Below are positions 36,218-47,095 of a stretch of DNA of 64,000 nt, piece after piece (position 1 is the first letter of the stretch; each line of letters opens with the position of its first letter). The DNA comes from Xanthoparmelia taractica (taxonomy: Eukaryota; Ascomycota; Lecanoromycetes; Lecanorales; Parmeliaceae). The translations under genes and the position numbers were made by a program. Below the pieces are notes generated by a model. That model did no database searches. It was not told the DNA's origin and saw only the letters and a program-made list of their open reading frames with translations. The stretch spans positions 186,001 to 250,000 of the forward strand of contig MU853186.1 in NCBI GenBank assembly GCA_033085395.1. The letters are read 5' to 3'.

Positions 36218-37636
36218 GTCTGGAAAAGTCTCACATTGACATTTTGACAAGCGTGTTAGCGTGGCGTTCCGGAAGGTGGGCAGAGCACGCAAACCGCATA
36301 AGTTTAACCTCCAATACTTCTTGCTTCCGAGAGCTTTCACTACGTACCAAGTCCCCTTGTGACCGTCAGGCCCTTTCAATTTCTATCATACTAGGTGTCT
36401 CTCATTCCGGCGCTCTTTTGTCCGTGCTCCTCCACTGTCATATTCCCGTCGTATAGGCCAGCTACTGCTTACCTTTCGATAACTATCTCCTGTTTGCACT
36501 GGAATGGACAGCAGACGTCCTGTCTTCGTACTGCCTTTCATACTGGGTGACAGACTTAAAGGTTTGAGAGGTAACCCCTGTGATACTAAGCACCACCTCC
36601 AGAGGATCTCGTCCATCGATCGGCCAAGATTCCTCTGCGCATTCGCACTTCATAAACGGGTGGACCTGAGAAACATCGCCCGGGATCCAATGCCATAGCT
36701 TCTGGGCTCCATCTCTTCGTTGCGATGTCCGGTAATTGGAGTTATCACACTGTACTTTCTACATTTATCGATAATGGTCGCAGCATCGAGGCCGCAATCT
36801 AACAAGGGATAGATCTGCGTCAATTGATCTGGACGGCTGCTTCTCTTCCCCTGTTTGTTGAGAGGGACTGGGACAAGGAGAAGGAGAGTCTAAGAAGGGG
36901 AAAAGAGAGGACACAGGAGATATGGAAGAAAAGAATGTTTCAGAAGGATCGACGCAAGGCTGTCTTTCAAAGGGGTCGTAGTGACTGCATCAACTGCTGA
37001 GTAAGACGTGGGTGACTGGACAATAAATGGGACAATGGGTTGGGTGTACACTAGAAGATGCAAGCACAGCCTCACCGTAGCACCGCTGCGTGCGGCGGGT
37101 AGGGATGGCGAAGAAATAGCTGGCGAGGCTCGGAAGCGATTGGCTTCGCAGCAGGCAGCAGTCTCAACTGAGTTATAGTCTTGTGGTGTTATTATGACGA
37201 AGCTGGGAGGTGATATATGTTAGCGATACAGCGCTTTGACCCATAATGCTATCCCGAGCCGCTGCGCCACCGAAAGCAATGCACAAGGGCAACCAAAGGA
37301 AAAAGCCTGAGAACATTCCCGACCTCCGGCGTTATAATCAATAGGAGGTCTGAAGAGTCTCCTGTGAGAAAGTCGTATAAGAAGTGGCGATCCACTAGGA
37401 GACAACTCTTCATAAAGAGGCAACTAGCTCGTCGCCGCAGCTCTTAGCCCAAAATAGCCAGGAGTGGCAATTGCATATAAAGGTAAGTGTGTACTTAAAT
37501 ATCGTGACATTCTCTCTGGTCCTGGCTCTTGATTGCATACCTTCTAGCAAAGTGTAGGGTGCGCCTGCTGACTCCAACCGACCAACGATATCCCTTATCG
37601 TTCTTCCTGCCGAAGAAACAAGCAGTTCCAATCTCC
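36218..37636. other. Intergenic region
   Basis: About 1.4 kb between convergent genes. No ORF here has a motif or plausible splicing; those at 36244, 36504 and 37410 look like chance. No repeats are obvious. Confidence 0.5.
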
Positions 37637-38521
37637 TTATCGTCCTTCGCGCCGTTGGTTCCTGTTTATGACAGCAACGGCTCCCGTTCCAGGTGGTGAG
37701 TCGGGCGGAGTCGGAATGTTCTGCGTGCTGCGTGATGCTGCAGCAGTATTGGGTTTCAACTCGCGATAGTCCGCGGGCGACAGCAAGCCATTTTGCCAGA
37801 GATATTCAACGAGGGCAAAGTCATGTCGTCCAGCTGCCAGACGATGGCCCACATACTGATGGTGAATTTTGACGTGTTCCATTCGGTCTCGCCAACTAAT
37901 GGCACCGGTCGGCGCTTGGAAAGTTTGAGAGCAGAAGCAGCACGAATTTATCTTGGGCGGATCTACCCTTCTCGGCCGTCTCCCGTCGATGCGAAAATGT
38001 TCCAAGCTGTGCTGGATCCATTCCCGCTCGTTTGAGACAGCGAATTGTCTGAAGCACTTGATGAAGGTGAAGGGACATTCAAGAACAGGGTCTTGGTCCG
38101 GCCTGCGAAGAGGAGGGAGAGTGGTGGGCTCCAACGCACCATCAGGATCTGGAACCATGATTCTCAAAGCCCGGTTCATCTGTCTCTCCCCCATACCATC
38201 AGAAACAGACTGGGAGGGCCTTGAACTAGTGGCGCGGGTAAGACCAGGGAGCGAGTCATTCTGAGTGAAGTCGCTACGTGCGAGGAGCCTTGAAGTCCCA
38301 ATGTCACTTGGTGGGGGAGCATAATAGCTGGAGGCTTGATGCTCGTGGGTACGCGGCAATGTGGAGCGCTGGGCTATGGTTTGAGGCATCCATGAACCTT
38401 GACGGTCCTGGAGGTAGGAGGCAATGGCAACGTTCGAAGAATTCCGCGCTGCCCCTCGATGGGATGCATGAGACACTGCAAATGTGAGCGGGATGCCCGA
38501 AATTGATCTTGTATACTTACT
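37637..38521 (-). CDS. Zinc-finger-like fungal protein with start codon split by an intron
   Basis: Coding exon 2 is 37637-38475 and the only coding base of exon 1 is 38521 (279 residues). The exon 1 A and the first two bases of exon 2 form the ATG across a 45-nt GTAAGT...GCAG intron. Upstream in the same frame exon 1 has a stop, so this is the first possible start. The protein is Ser/Arg-rich and disordered at the N-terminus. It has two C2H2-like patterns: CPFTFIKCFRQF with a downstream His pair, and CCFCSQTFQ with HVKIHHQ. These place it with fungal proteins carrying irregular C2H2 fingers; DNA binding is only inferred. The alternative start is Met30 at 38389. Confidence 0.72.
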   Translation of the reverse strand, partial: SKYTRSISGIPLTFAVSHASHRGAARNSSNVAIASYLQDRQGSWMPQTIAQRSTLPRTHEHQASSYYAPPPSDIGTSRLLARSDFTQNDSLPGLTRATSSRPSQSVSDGMGERQMNRALRIMVPDPDGALEPTTLPPLRRPDQDPVLECPFTFIKCFRQFAVSNEREWIQHSLEHFRIDGRRPRRVDPPKINSCCFCSQTFQAPTGAISWRDRMEHVKIHHQYVGHRLAAGRHDFALVEYLWQNGLLSPADYRELKPNTAAASRSTQNIPTPPDSPPGTGAVAVINRNQRREGR

Positions 38522-39456
38522 CGTTTGCTAGGGACGAGATAGAATTTATCACAGTCGTCTGCTCTTGAGTTTAGGGTTGTATGCAGTGTCACTTCTCATA
38601 ATTGTTTGCAAGCTGCTTGGCCAGAGGATAATGATATGATGTCTAATTGATGGATATGTGGTACTTCCTAGATTGATGGAAGTGAAAATTGGAGGATTTG
38701 AGGATTCGATAGAATATGATAGAACTAGAGGGGTCTTAAATAGGTACTTTTACCAGCTCCAACCAGGATTGGCGGCATCGCGAAAATACCACTTGCCGTA
38801 GCATCATCTAGCAACAGTAACAGATATTCAATGATGGTACAGATTCACTTTCCTAACATCACCAAGTATCCCTTATCCATCAAGAGTTAACGAATTCAAG
38901 AGTCAAGATGTGCCAACAGTCTTGGAGGTATTTTCTTTTGTCTGTTCATGACTTGTTAAGCGCCAGCGCATTCTTGCCTGCCGCCACCAGTCACATATGA
39001 GCCCAGATATATGCCGACACCGAGCTCATAAAGTGCTTCCATCTCGCCAAGGCTACGGCTGCGATGGAAAAGTTAGTGGTTCGATAAGGAGATGGGAAAT
39101 TGGAGTGGCGACCGAATTACTGATTGGCAGTGTCAAGCGTGCAGCTGTCAAAAAGCAGCTATAAGTAGAGCAGTACATTTCCTCCATTTCCCATCTTCTT
39201 CAAGCTTCATCTTTCCTTGCGCTAAACCAGTGCTAGGGAGGCACAGTCGAGGCCGAACCCTCGAACTCTGCAGCCCCCAACGGGCCAACGTCGACGAGGC
39301 TGGGGAAAATTCCGCCTCTTTAGCAAAGCTAACCCGCCACATCAAATATACATTTACAGAAAGTCATTACCCTATATAGCCATTATAAATAGAGATGGGG
39401 CCGAGAAAGCAACCAAGATGCAAGGGAGCAGATTCGCAACCGCTGAGACCAAAAGC
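38522..39456. other. Intergenic region
   Basis: This 0.9-kb segment lies between minus-strand genes. The part near 38521 is the 5' untranslated exon of the zinc-finger-like gene. Nothing else is supported. Confidence 0.5.
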
Positions 39457-42400
39457 TCAAACAAAGTCGACAATGTCCTGCCACTCCGCAACGAATGCTG
39501 CATCAAACTCATACACCCACGCTGGCTGTCCCGGTTTGACAATTGGGGTCGGTGATAGGGTCTGCCTCTGTGCGCTCGACGAGGTTATCGGAAGCTGATC
39601 ATGCTCATGGCTGACTCTCGGCCTCTTCGGTACTGGCGCCGACTGGGATAGATCTTCCGCTTGATCACTAACGCTTGCTTTGCGCTTTTGCCCTAATGCG
39701 GCCGTTTTCTCGGGGCTGTCAGCTGACAAGAACAGTCTGGATGTGCCTGAGCTCCACCCTTTGGTTGTGGGGCAATGATAGAGCTTAGGAGTGGACTCGT
39801 CTGGAGGTGGCGACCAATTCGGATAAGCATCTGCTTGCGGACTCGTCTGACTGGTCGCTGCTTGGATTTGCGAACCATGCTGCATTGTTACAGAATCATT
39901 CAGTCCGACCATGGCGGCTTCAATTTCAGATTCATCGTCATTAAGTTGAGGCGAATCAAGATCTTCCAGCAAATTTCTGCCAGGGAAATTCCCAGGAGCT
40001 GCATCATTCTGGCGGCGCCAGCTACCACCATCGTCTGTCGATATGTGGGTAGGGAGAGGGCCAACTTTCTCACGTTGTTTTCCTAGAAGGGCAGATGGAG
40101 AAGGAAGGTCACCCATCCAATCGGCATCGTAGTCAGTTGAGGGTTTGTCGCTCGAAGTTTCACCGCCACCATTTCTGTTAGGGAATGAAATCTGTGGCTG
40201 TCCCCGTTCCACATAGTCAAAAGACGGTTTCCTTCCTATGGCCACCGGCGCGGTCCTTCCTCTGGTCACGTTTTCGTGCAGAAGATTAAGGCTCCTGAAT
40301 GCTTTGGGCGGCGTTCTCTCGTAGCGACCAAATGTCTGGCCGCTTGCAAGATCGACGGTCTCGATTTCCGCCTCCTGTTCGTTTCGGGGCACACTAGGAG
40401 CAGCAGATTTCTTCACGGTGGCTACGCGTCCATAATTGCCCACATGACCCAAGAGGTGGGACGAATCGACCAAGGATGCCGCAGAAACGAAAGAAGTTCT
40501 GGGGGCCTTCGGTGCTTTGTCGACTCCTTCTCGACAGCACATATGCTTACAACTAGGAGTGTTACCAAATTGATAATCAGCATCAGCGTGCGAATACTTA
40601 CGCAGTCTTGTCTTTGCACTTATGGTTACAGGCCCACTTCCCATTGCCTAGCTTCTCCGGATTCCAAGCCGTGTGCTCGGTCTTATTGGCCTTGCTTTCT
40701 AGTACGCCCGGCTTGAGCTTCTTGAACTTCCCTTGCTTCGATCTAGAATCGAACTCATCAATGTGACTAAAGTCCATTTCTTTGACTGGAAGCATTATCA
40801 GTGCTTTGGGTCCTAAAGGTAGAAGAAGCTAGCTGTACCAGCGTTTATGATTTCCAGGTCTTTGAAATCATCATCGTCAAATTCATCATATTCCAAAGTC
40901 TCTGGATTTGTATTGATGGAAGTTGTGAAGATACTTCCAAGAGGCCTAGCGTCTCTTTTTTTGTTTGTAAATTGCTGAGCTTGTTTCTGTGATGATGACA
41001 GATCTAATGGACACTCTGGCAGCTCAGGCCTGAGTTCTGCTGATCGTGTGGTGCCAGCTTTGGTCTAATAAGCACAGGTTTGGTATTACAATCTGCCAGT
41101 AACGCCTACCAATTCCATCACACATGACATAGCACGTGATGAACTGTGTCTGATTAAGCAACTCGGCAGATATGGGTAGGTCCTGGCCGTTGATGAGTTT
41201 TTTTGAACTCCGGATAATTAGCATAAGACATTGGCCAGGTCGGTAAGATATTCACCTGATGCGTCGAAAATCCACCAGGAAACCGTCAGATCTTTCGGTC
41301 AGCAAGCAAACGTATATAGGCCGGCGATGAAAGAACATGGGGACTGTGTCATTCATGAACCCGCATTCAGCCTTGATCTTGATGGTGGCAGGCCATCGCG
41401 TAGAATCCTAAATGAGTTTCAGTGGTTGTTCCCTTTTCGTCAAGGATGTGCGCTTCACCTTGCTTATCATTTTGATAGACACTCGAAGCTTGGGAAAGTC
41501 CCTTAGGGTAGCGAGTAACTTGTTACCAAAAGGTGGATTCTTGCTCATGAGCATCTCGATCCTGTGTGGCTCAGCAGCCTCTAAAGCCTCAATGCTATTG
41601 ATTCCCCCCATGGCGAGTCTTCGTATAGCTACTAAACCAATCTGCGCTATCTGTTTCATCTCTAAAGGCGAATTGTCCCAGACTCTAGCACCCAAACTCC
41701 TTGCGAGTTCCAAAGCGTGCCTTACCGTAACGGCATCCTGGAGGTGTATCTGACAGTCGATCACACAGCATATTAGTCGATGGCTGGCTGAGAACAAACT
41801 CGCCTTGTCCTGGATGAACTGTCTCTTATGCTTGACATATTGCTCGTCCGCTGGAAAATCCACTCCGCCAAGCTCAGATTGGATTATGAGGCTCCTTTTG
41901 TGCGCGTGCATGGCAACATCGACTTTGATAGGGAATTTAATGCCGTTGGTGTGGTTGATCTCTTTAAACAGCTTCTTTTCATTAGCTCGAAGGCGTATAT
42001 CACGGAATTCGTCGGCTTGAACGATCGCGGAGAGCTGGTGTCATCAGTACCGCTTAGTCAGGACTGCTGACCGAACTTACAATGTCTGACATCTTGGATC
42101 GAGCCTGGAGGTGCATGAATACCTGCATGGTGTTGAATTTGACGTAGTATCGGGCCATCGCGTCCCCAAATTCCGTAGCTTTGAGTCTGTCACCAGAAGT
42201 GACCAACCGGCATTTTCTAAGAAGCTCAAGATCTCTTCTGCATATGCGTTCGATCCTGTCGTCAAGGCTTTGTTCCACTGCATCACGGTCGAGCTTGTAG
42301 TGCTCGGGATTTAGTCCAAGACGAACATATAGGAAAGTTCCCGCAAGCCATTTCTTTGCAGTGTAGAGATCGTAGATAGTACCAAGGCCTATCTCCGCAT

Positions 42401-44638
42401 TTAGATGATCGATCAGGTTGAGATGCAGACAGCTTTCCAACAACTCTTCGCCTGACACAAGCTTTTCGTACTTTTTGACCTTCTCCTGTTTTGTGACAAT
42501 CACTGCGACAGCAGATGAGTCGAACTGGGGACGCCCAGCACGTCCAAGCATTTGCATAATCTCCAGATCTGCATACTCCTTGATACCGTCATCCTGGTAG
42601 TTCACAGTGTTCTTAATGATGACCATGTGGCAAGGCAAGTTGACCCCTACTGCCAACGTGGATGTACAGCAGATTACGTTTATCTGTCCCTCAAGGAAGC
42701 CTTTCTCGACTGTGTGCCTGTCAGAACCGTCGAGACCAGCATGATGGAATGCAACGCCAGAAGTCAGGGTATTTTTCAGCTCGGGGTCCTGCACGATGAG
42801 CCTTTGCGTAGGGCCCTCCCAATTGCGGTCTCGCGATCGCTCGCTAGCCCAGACATTCGCCAGCAGCTTCGCAGTATTCACAGCAGACTTCCTAGTGATG
42901 CAGAAGACCATAATTGGTTTTTTATGGGAATATTTCGCGATGATGTCTGGTAATCTCGGATCGCAAGCGCTCTCGAAGCCGAAGTCGTTGCCTCTATATG
43001 ATATGCCCACAACGTGTTTCTGTAGTCTAACAGGTCTGAACTCCTCTCCGAATATCTCGCGTATCGCAGGTAGATGCTGAGATGTATGATTTCTACCAAG
43101 CCACGCTGCAATGTCTTCCGAGTTAGGGACTGTAGCGCTCAGCGCTACGAATCGAACGTTGGAACCCACAGATTTCATCCGAGAAACCACAGCCTCCAAA
43201 GTAGCACCTCTGGAGTCTTTAAGTATGTGAACTTCGTCTATCAGAAAAAGCTTCACCATTTGCATCAGCCTTGATTGGTCTTTCCATTTCCTTGTCATGC
43301 TATCCCATTTCTCCGGAGTTGTGATGACAATGCTCGCGCTCTGCACGTTTCGCAGCTGCCCCTGATCGGTATCACCAGTCAACTCAGCACACATCAAATC
43401 TAGCGCAACAAATTTTGCCTGCCAATCCCTTTGTCTCTCGGAACAGAGTGACTTTGTAGGCGCCATGTAAACAATTTTGTATTGCTCGGTCTTGAAGCCG
43501 TGAATGAGGCGGCAGATAGCCATCTCCAAAATAGCCGTCTTCCCACCACCTGTTGGTGCAGAAACGACGAGATTATTGTCGGACTTGTAGGCTGTAGGAA
43601 AGCACTTGGATTGAATAGCGTTGAAGAGTGGAAAACGGAACACAGAACGAAGACGATCAGGCATTTCATCCAAAGGGACAAGTGGGATGCCTTGAACCAT
43701 TGGCTGATGATGAGTGAGTCCGATTCGAGGACTGAACCGTTTCTGATACGGCGTCCATGAAGACATTGTAGGAAAATTGTTGTCTTGGCAGATGTCGGAA
43801 ATTTGTGGACGAGATTTGTGGACGATCACCTCATTAGGATCCTTCACAGATGATGCAACAAGTGTTTGAGGATACCAGGAAGATTCTAAAGTGGTACCAT
43901 GATTGCCACGTTGAGTTTCGTAGTGGATCCGCCGTTGGCTAGCTACGACAGATGGACTTGATGGAAGTGCGTCAGACGTAGGTGAGCTTACACTGTTCCG
44001 AGCAGGTGATGCGTATCGAACTGTGGCCATTGTAAGACTTGGAATGCTTAAGGTAAAAGTGTGAGGCTGACCTAGTCGTGACTGGAGTGGGCGTGGAGAG
44101 GACCCGGGCACAGCTAGCGATTGTCAGCAACGAAACATCGACAGGATCTGCCACGCCGACCAAGCCGCTGGGTTTGAGCCTTTGGGGGCTGAGATGCATT
44201 TTCACTCAAATGCGGAGCAGTGTCGCCAGATAAGGAGAGACGTCCAGCTGGTAGCGTTCTCATGATATTGTTCGCCTGCCTTTGCGAATAAGCCTGAGGC
44301 TGGTCCAGAAGGGCTCGATCTAGGCAGCAGTCAGCGGCTCTTCCTTCAACTTCAAGTTTCGAGCAACTACCATATGGGTCAAGGTCATTGTCATTGTGAG
44401 GGCTGTCGGAGTTGGCATCTAAGGGTCTTGAGAGCTGAGCTTCGTAGAGCAGCTGCTCTTCAGGGATCCGGGCTAGAGCATTCCTTGGCACAATAGACTG
44501 TTCTGCCTGAAACTTGTAAGAACTTGAGACAGGTCTTGCTGGTAGAAGAGGATGTGGGGACTGCTCATGTTTAGGATCTCCATAGTTGCCGTTAATGTCT
44601 CGTAGAAGAGCTTGGATATCTGTTTGGCAATCCTCCAT
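39457..44638 (-). CDS. mer3: MER3/HFM1 meiotic DNA helicase (ZMM crossover factor)
   Basis: Eight exons fit exactly: 44161-44638, 42081-44071, 41459-42034, 41256-41407, 41110-41207, 40839-41057, 40602-40785 and 39457-40552, encoding 1597 residues. The helicase core has Walker A APTGGGKT at about 332-339, DEVH at 438-441, SAT, and motif VI MLGRAGRPQFD. A Sec63 domain follows (exons 2-5, up to CDGIAGTTRS). Near 1225-1240 is the Cys/His finger seen in MER3 homologues (WACNHKCKDKTACKHMCC), then a disordered 350-residue tail. Mer3 unwinds DNA in meiotic recombination to stabilise crossover intermediates. The least certain splice is the first donor (GTCGGC). Confidence 0.95.
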
Positions 44639-45120
44639 GCTGTGTGTAATTAGCCATACAAGTTTTTTTCAATTGGCAAGAGAGTATGTACTCATATGCA
44701 CCGTCCGTTTGAGTGGAGGAGAGACGAAAAGTTGCACTCATTGTACGGTATTGACTAGCGTATGTTTACCGAATTAAAACGATGGGAAAAGCACATTAGA
44801 ACCGCTCCACAAGGAACAGTCTCATCATTTTCATAAGATTTGAGTTGGTTCTCCAAAGAGCAGTACCTCAAACAGTCTCATCATTTTCATAAGATTTGAG
44901 TTGGTTCTCCAAAGAGCAGTACCTCAACTTGCGAATGGTTGGGACGCCACGGTCCATATTTGTAGACCAAGTCCCTCACCACCCGTAGGATCAAACGATC
45001 GCAGCGATTGAATGCGGTATAGGCGACGGTAGAGATCACCATTCGATCAAAAAGCCTACCGCCTCGCAATATACTTACAGAAACGCCCAGTGATGAAAAA
45101 CACAACTCAAAGCCCCATGT
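44639..45120. other. Intergenic region with a tandem duplication
   Basis: This stretch of 480 bp lies between the transporter stop and the MER3 start. A minus-strand frame at 44887-45105 partly overlaps the duplication and has no recognisable family. It is probably 3' UTR or chance. Confidence 0.5.
44815..44926. repeat. Perfect 56-bp tandem duplication
   Basis: Positions 44815-44870 and 44871-44926 are identical over 56 bp with no base between them. The absence of any difference implies a recent event, or an assembly artefact. It lies 177-290 bp upstream of the MER3 ATG, so each copy would sit in that gene's promoter. Confidence 0.95.
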
Positions 45121-46646
45121 TTACTCATCTCGATCTTTGGAGCCGAAATACGTTCTTGCAGATCCAACTCTCGAATGATGGCCCTTTGGCGAACCCGGTC
45201 GTGACGACGACAACCCCTCGCTGCTTTTCAATGGAGTCGTGGGCAACCTGAGCGGTGGCTCATTCTCTTTTGACTTTGGCTCGTCGATGGTCGTTCTCTC
45301 GTAGCCGTGTATTTGTATCGGAGGAGGTGGTGGCGCTCGCTCGTAGACGCTATTATATAAATAGGTTGCAAATAAGACAATGGAGGTGCCTGTGAGGAAC
45401 TGACATCGAAGGTCACTTGAAGCTTTTATCACACACTGATGCTTCGTGAGGGGTGAAAGCTTACGTTTGCAGTGACAGCGAATTCAAAGAACCAAACACT
45501 GGCGCACAAGCTAATCAAGATGCTGATGCTCATTGCAAAGCTCTTGGCGATATTATCCGCGTACTTGACACAAAGCGACACCAAGATGCCTCCCAACGAC
45601 TGAAAGGCGACCGTGACCCATACGAACCAGTTATAGCCAACGAAGAAGCCATGGTGCGCGATCTCCTCTCCATCGACGAACATCACTCCGATGAATAAAG
45701 CCGGGAATAGCGAGTAGAATGCTAATTGCACATTCCGAATCCACAAAGGAGCTTGTGTGTTTGAATCTTTCAGGATCTTCTCAAAGTAAACAGAAGCCCC
45801 AGCAGAGACAATGCAGCCTGAAATTGCAGCCACTAGTCCAAGTACCGCATTCATTTGGGGATTCATCAGTCCTTCATCTTCCTGTATGCCCTCATAAGTT
45901 GCGGATCGTTTGTGCAAAAGAGCTGACGCCGAGCCTCCAATGCACCTCCAACTATCCAAGGATCTAGGGAGATAGAATCTAGATCGCGGAACCTCAAACG
46001 GCGCCAACGCAGGATCACTTGCGGGTATCTGCACGATAGCAACACCCACCATTAGGAACGCCAGAGCTAACCACTGCCGTGGGAATAGAGTGCGCTTCAG
46101 CAATAAACCACTAAATATCGCGGTCGGGAGGATCTTGAATTGGTACGTGACCTGGAATGTTGCAGAGTCCAGATTCGAGATTGCTATGTACTGCAGAGAA
46201 TTTTGTAGAACGTAAAGGCTAGCAGGAATTGCCAGCTTCCAGCTGTCTCCTGTGAAAACGGCGCTTGTTACGCCGCTGAACAGACTGGTGGCAGGCATGG
46301 AAGGCGAAATGGTTCGTGATATATCGTAGAGGGCAAATGTGAGGCATACCGTGAGCTTAATAGCTTCATTCATGAACACTGCCGTGGAGGTAAGATATCT
46401 TTGGCCGGCTATCAGTGGCATGATGCGTGAGTAATGTAGAAGCTGAAGAGACTGTCAGAGCAGAATTGTCGGAAGTCAAATGTGGGCGACAAACTAAAAT
46501 AAATGCTGAGTTCTGGATGGTGAGCTTTGGAAAGCCGTCAGTATATTCCCGTATCCGTCAAATGATCGCTGCTTGCCCACCGTAACCAAAGAGACCTGCT
46601 TCATGGGGAAGCCGAGCCATGTGGCCTCATACTGGCGCCGGGACAT
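45121..46646 (-). CDS. SLC35A-type nucleotide-sugar (UDP-galactose-like) transporter
   Basis: Exons 46581-46646, 46495-46524 (30 nt), 45465-46442 and 45121-45399 join in phase 0 throughout (450 residues). The protein begins with MSRRQYEATWLGFPMKQVS and has about ten hydrophobic helices. Conserved stretches include YSRIMPLIAGQRYL, ISNLDSATFQVTYQFKILPTA, GAXVYFEK-type and KYADNIAKSFAMSISI. These place it in the Golgi CMP-sialate/UDP-galactose/UDP-GlcNAc transporter family (Gms1-like). The C-terminal tail is Pro-rich then Ser/Arg-rich and presumably cytosolic. Substrate specificity cannot be read from the sequence. The start is supported by the short N-terminal exon being in frame. Confidence 0.93.
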
Positions 46647-47095
46647 TGCCTCCAGGCCAATATCAGACAACCCCCCACCCCCGTAGTCTGCTGCTGCTGC
46701 CGCTTGTCCGCGACTGTCAAGCTCGTGACAGCTGTGTTGGCGGTCCGGTATCCAGCTTTGAGCCTGTTCAAGTTGGTCTTAGTGGGCCATTCGATGGGTA
46801 GGTCAGGGACTTTTTTTGGATTTAGGTAATAGTGTGAAGGAAAGTCTGGGCTGTAGTAAAGGAATGTGGTGTCGTGGACTGGTTAAAGTGTATGCAAGTG
46901 TGAGAGTTCTTCAACCGCGGATAAAAGGACTCAGCCCTACATCGATGCCTCCATGTCTGATGACAAGTTCAGGGCCGGTCATTACTTTACGCAAGCGCTA
47001 GAGCCATTGGATGCTTTGAGACCGAACGAGCTTGGTAATGAAACATTCTGGTTTCTAATATACCCCGTCCTTGATAGTACAGTAATCTCTCTTTC
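46647..47095. other. Intergenic region upstream of the transporter
   Basis: These 450 bp separate two minus-strand genes. It presumably holds the transporter promoter; no ORF or repeat is supported. Confidence 0.5.

Noticed and set aside
37220..37330. tRNA-like stretch (GGTGGCGCAGCGGCTCG on the minus strand)
   Set aside because: No matching B-box GGTTCRANNCC and no cloverleaf could be formed.
44887..45105. Minus-strand 72-codon ORF next to the 56-bp repeat
   Set aside because: It ends inside the duplicated segment, lacks a family and lies where the transporter 3' UTR and MER3 promoter are expected.
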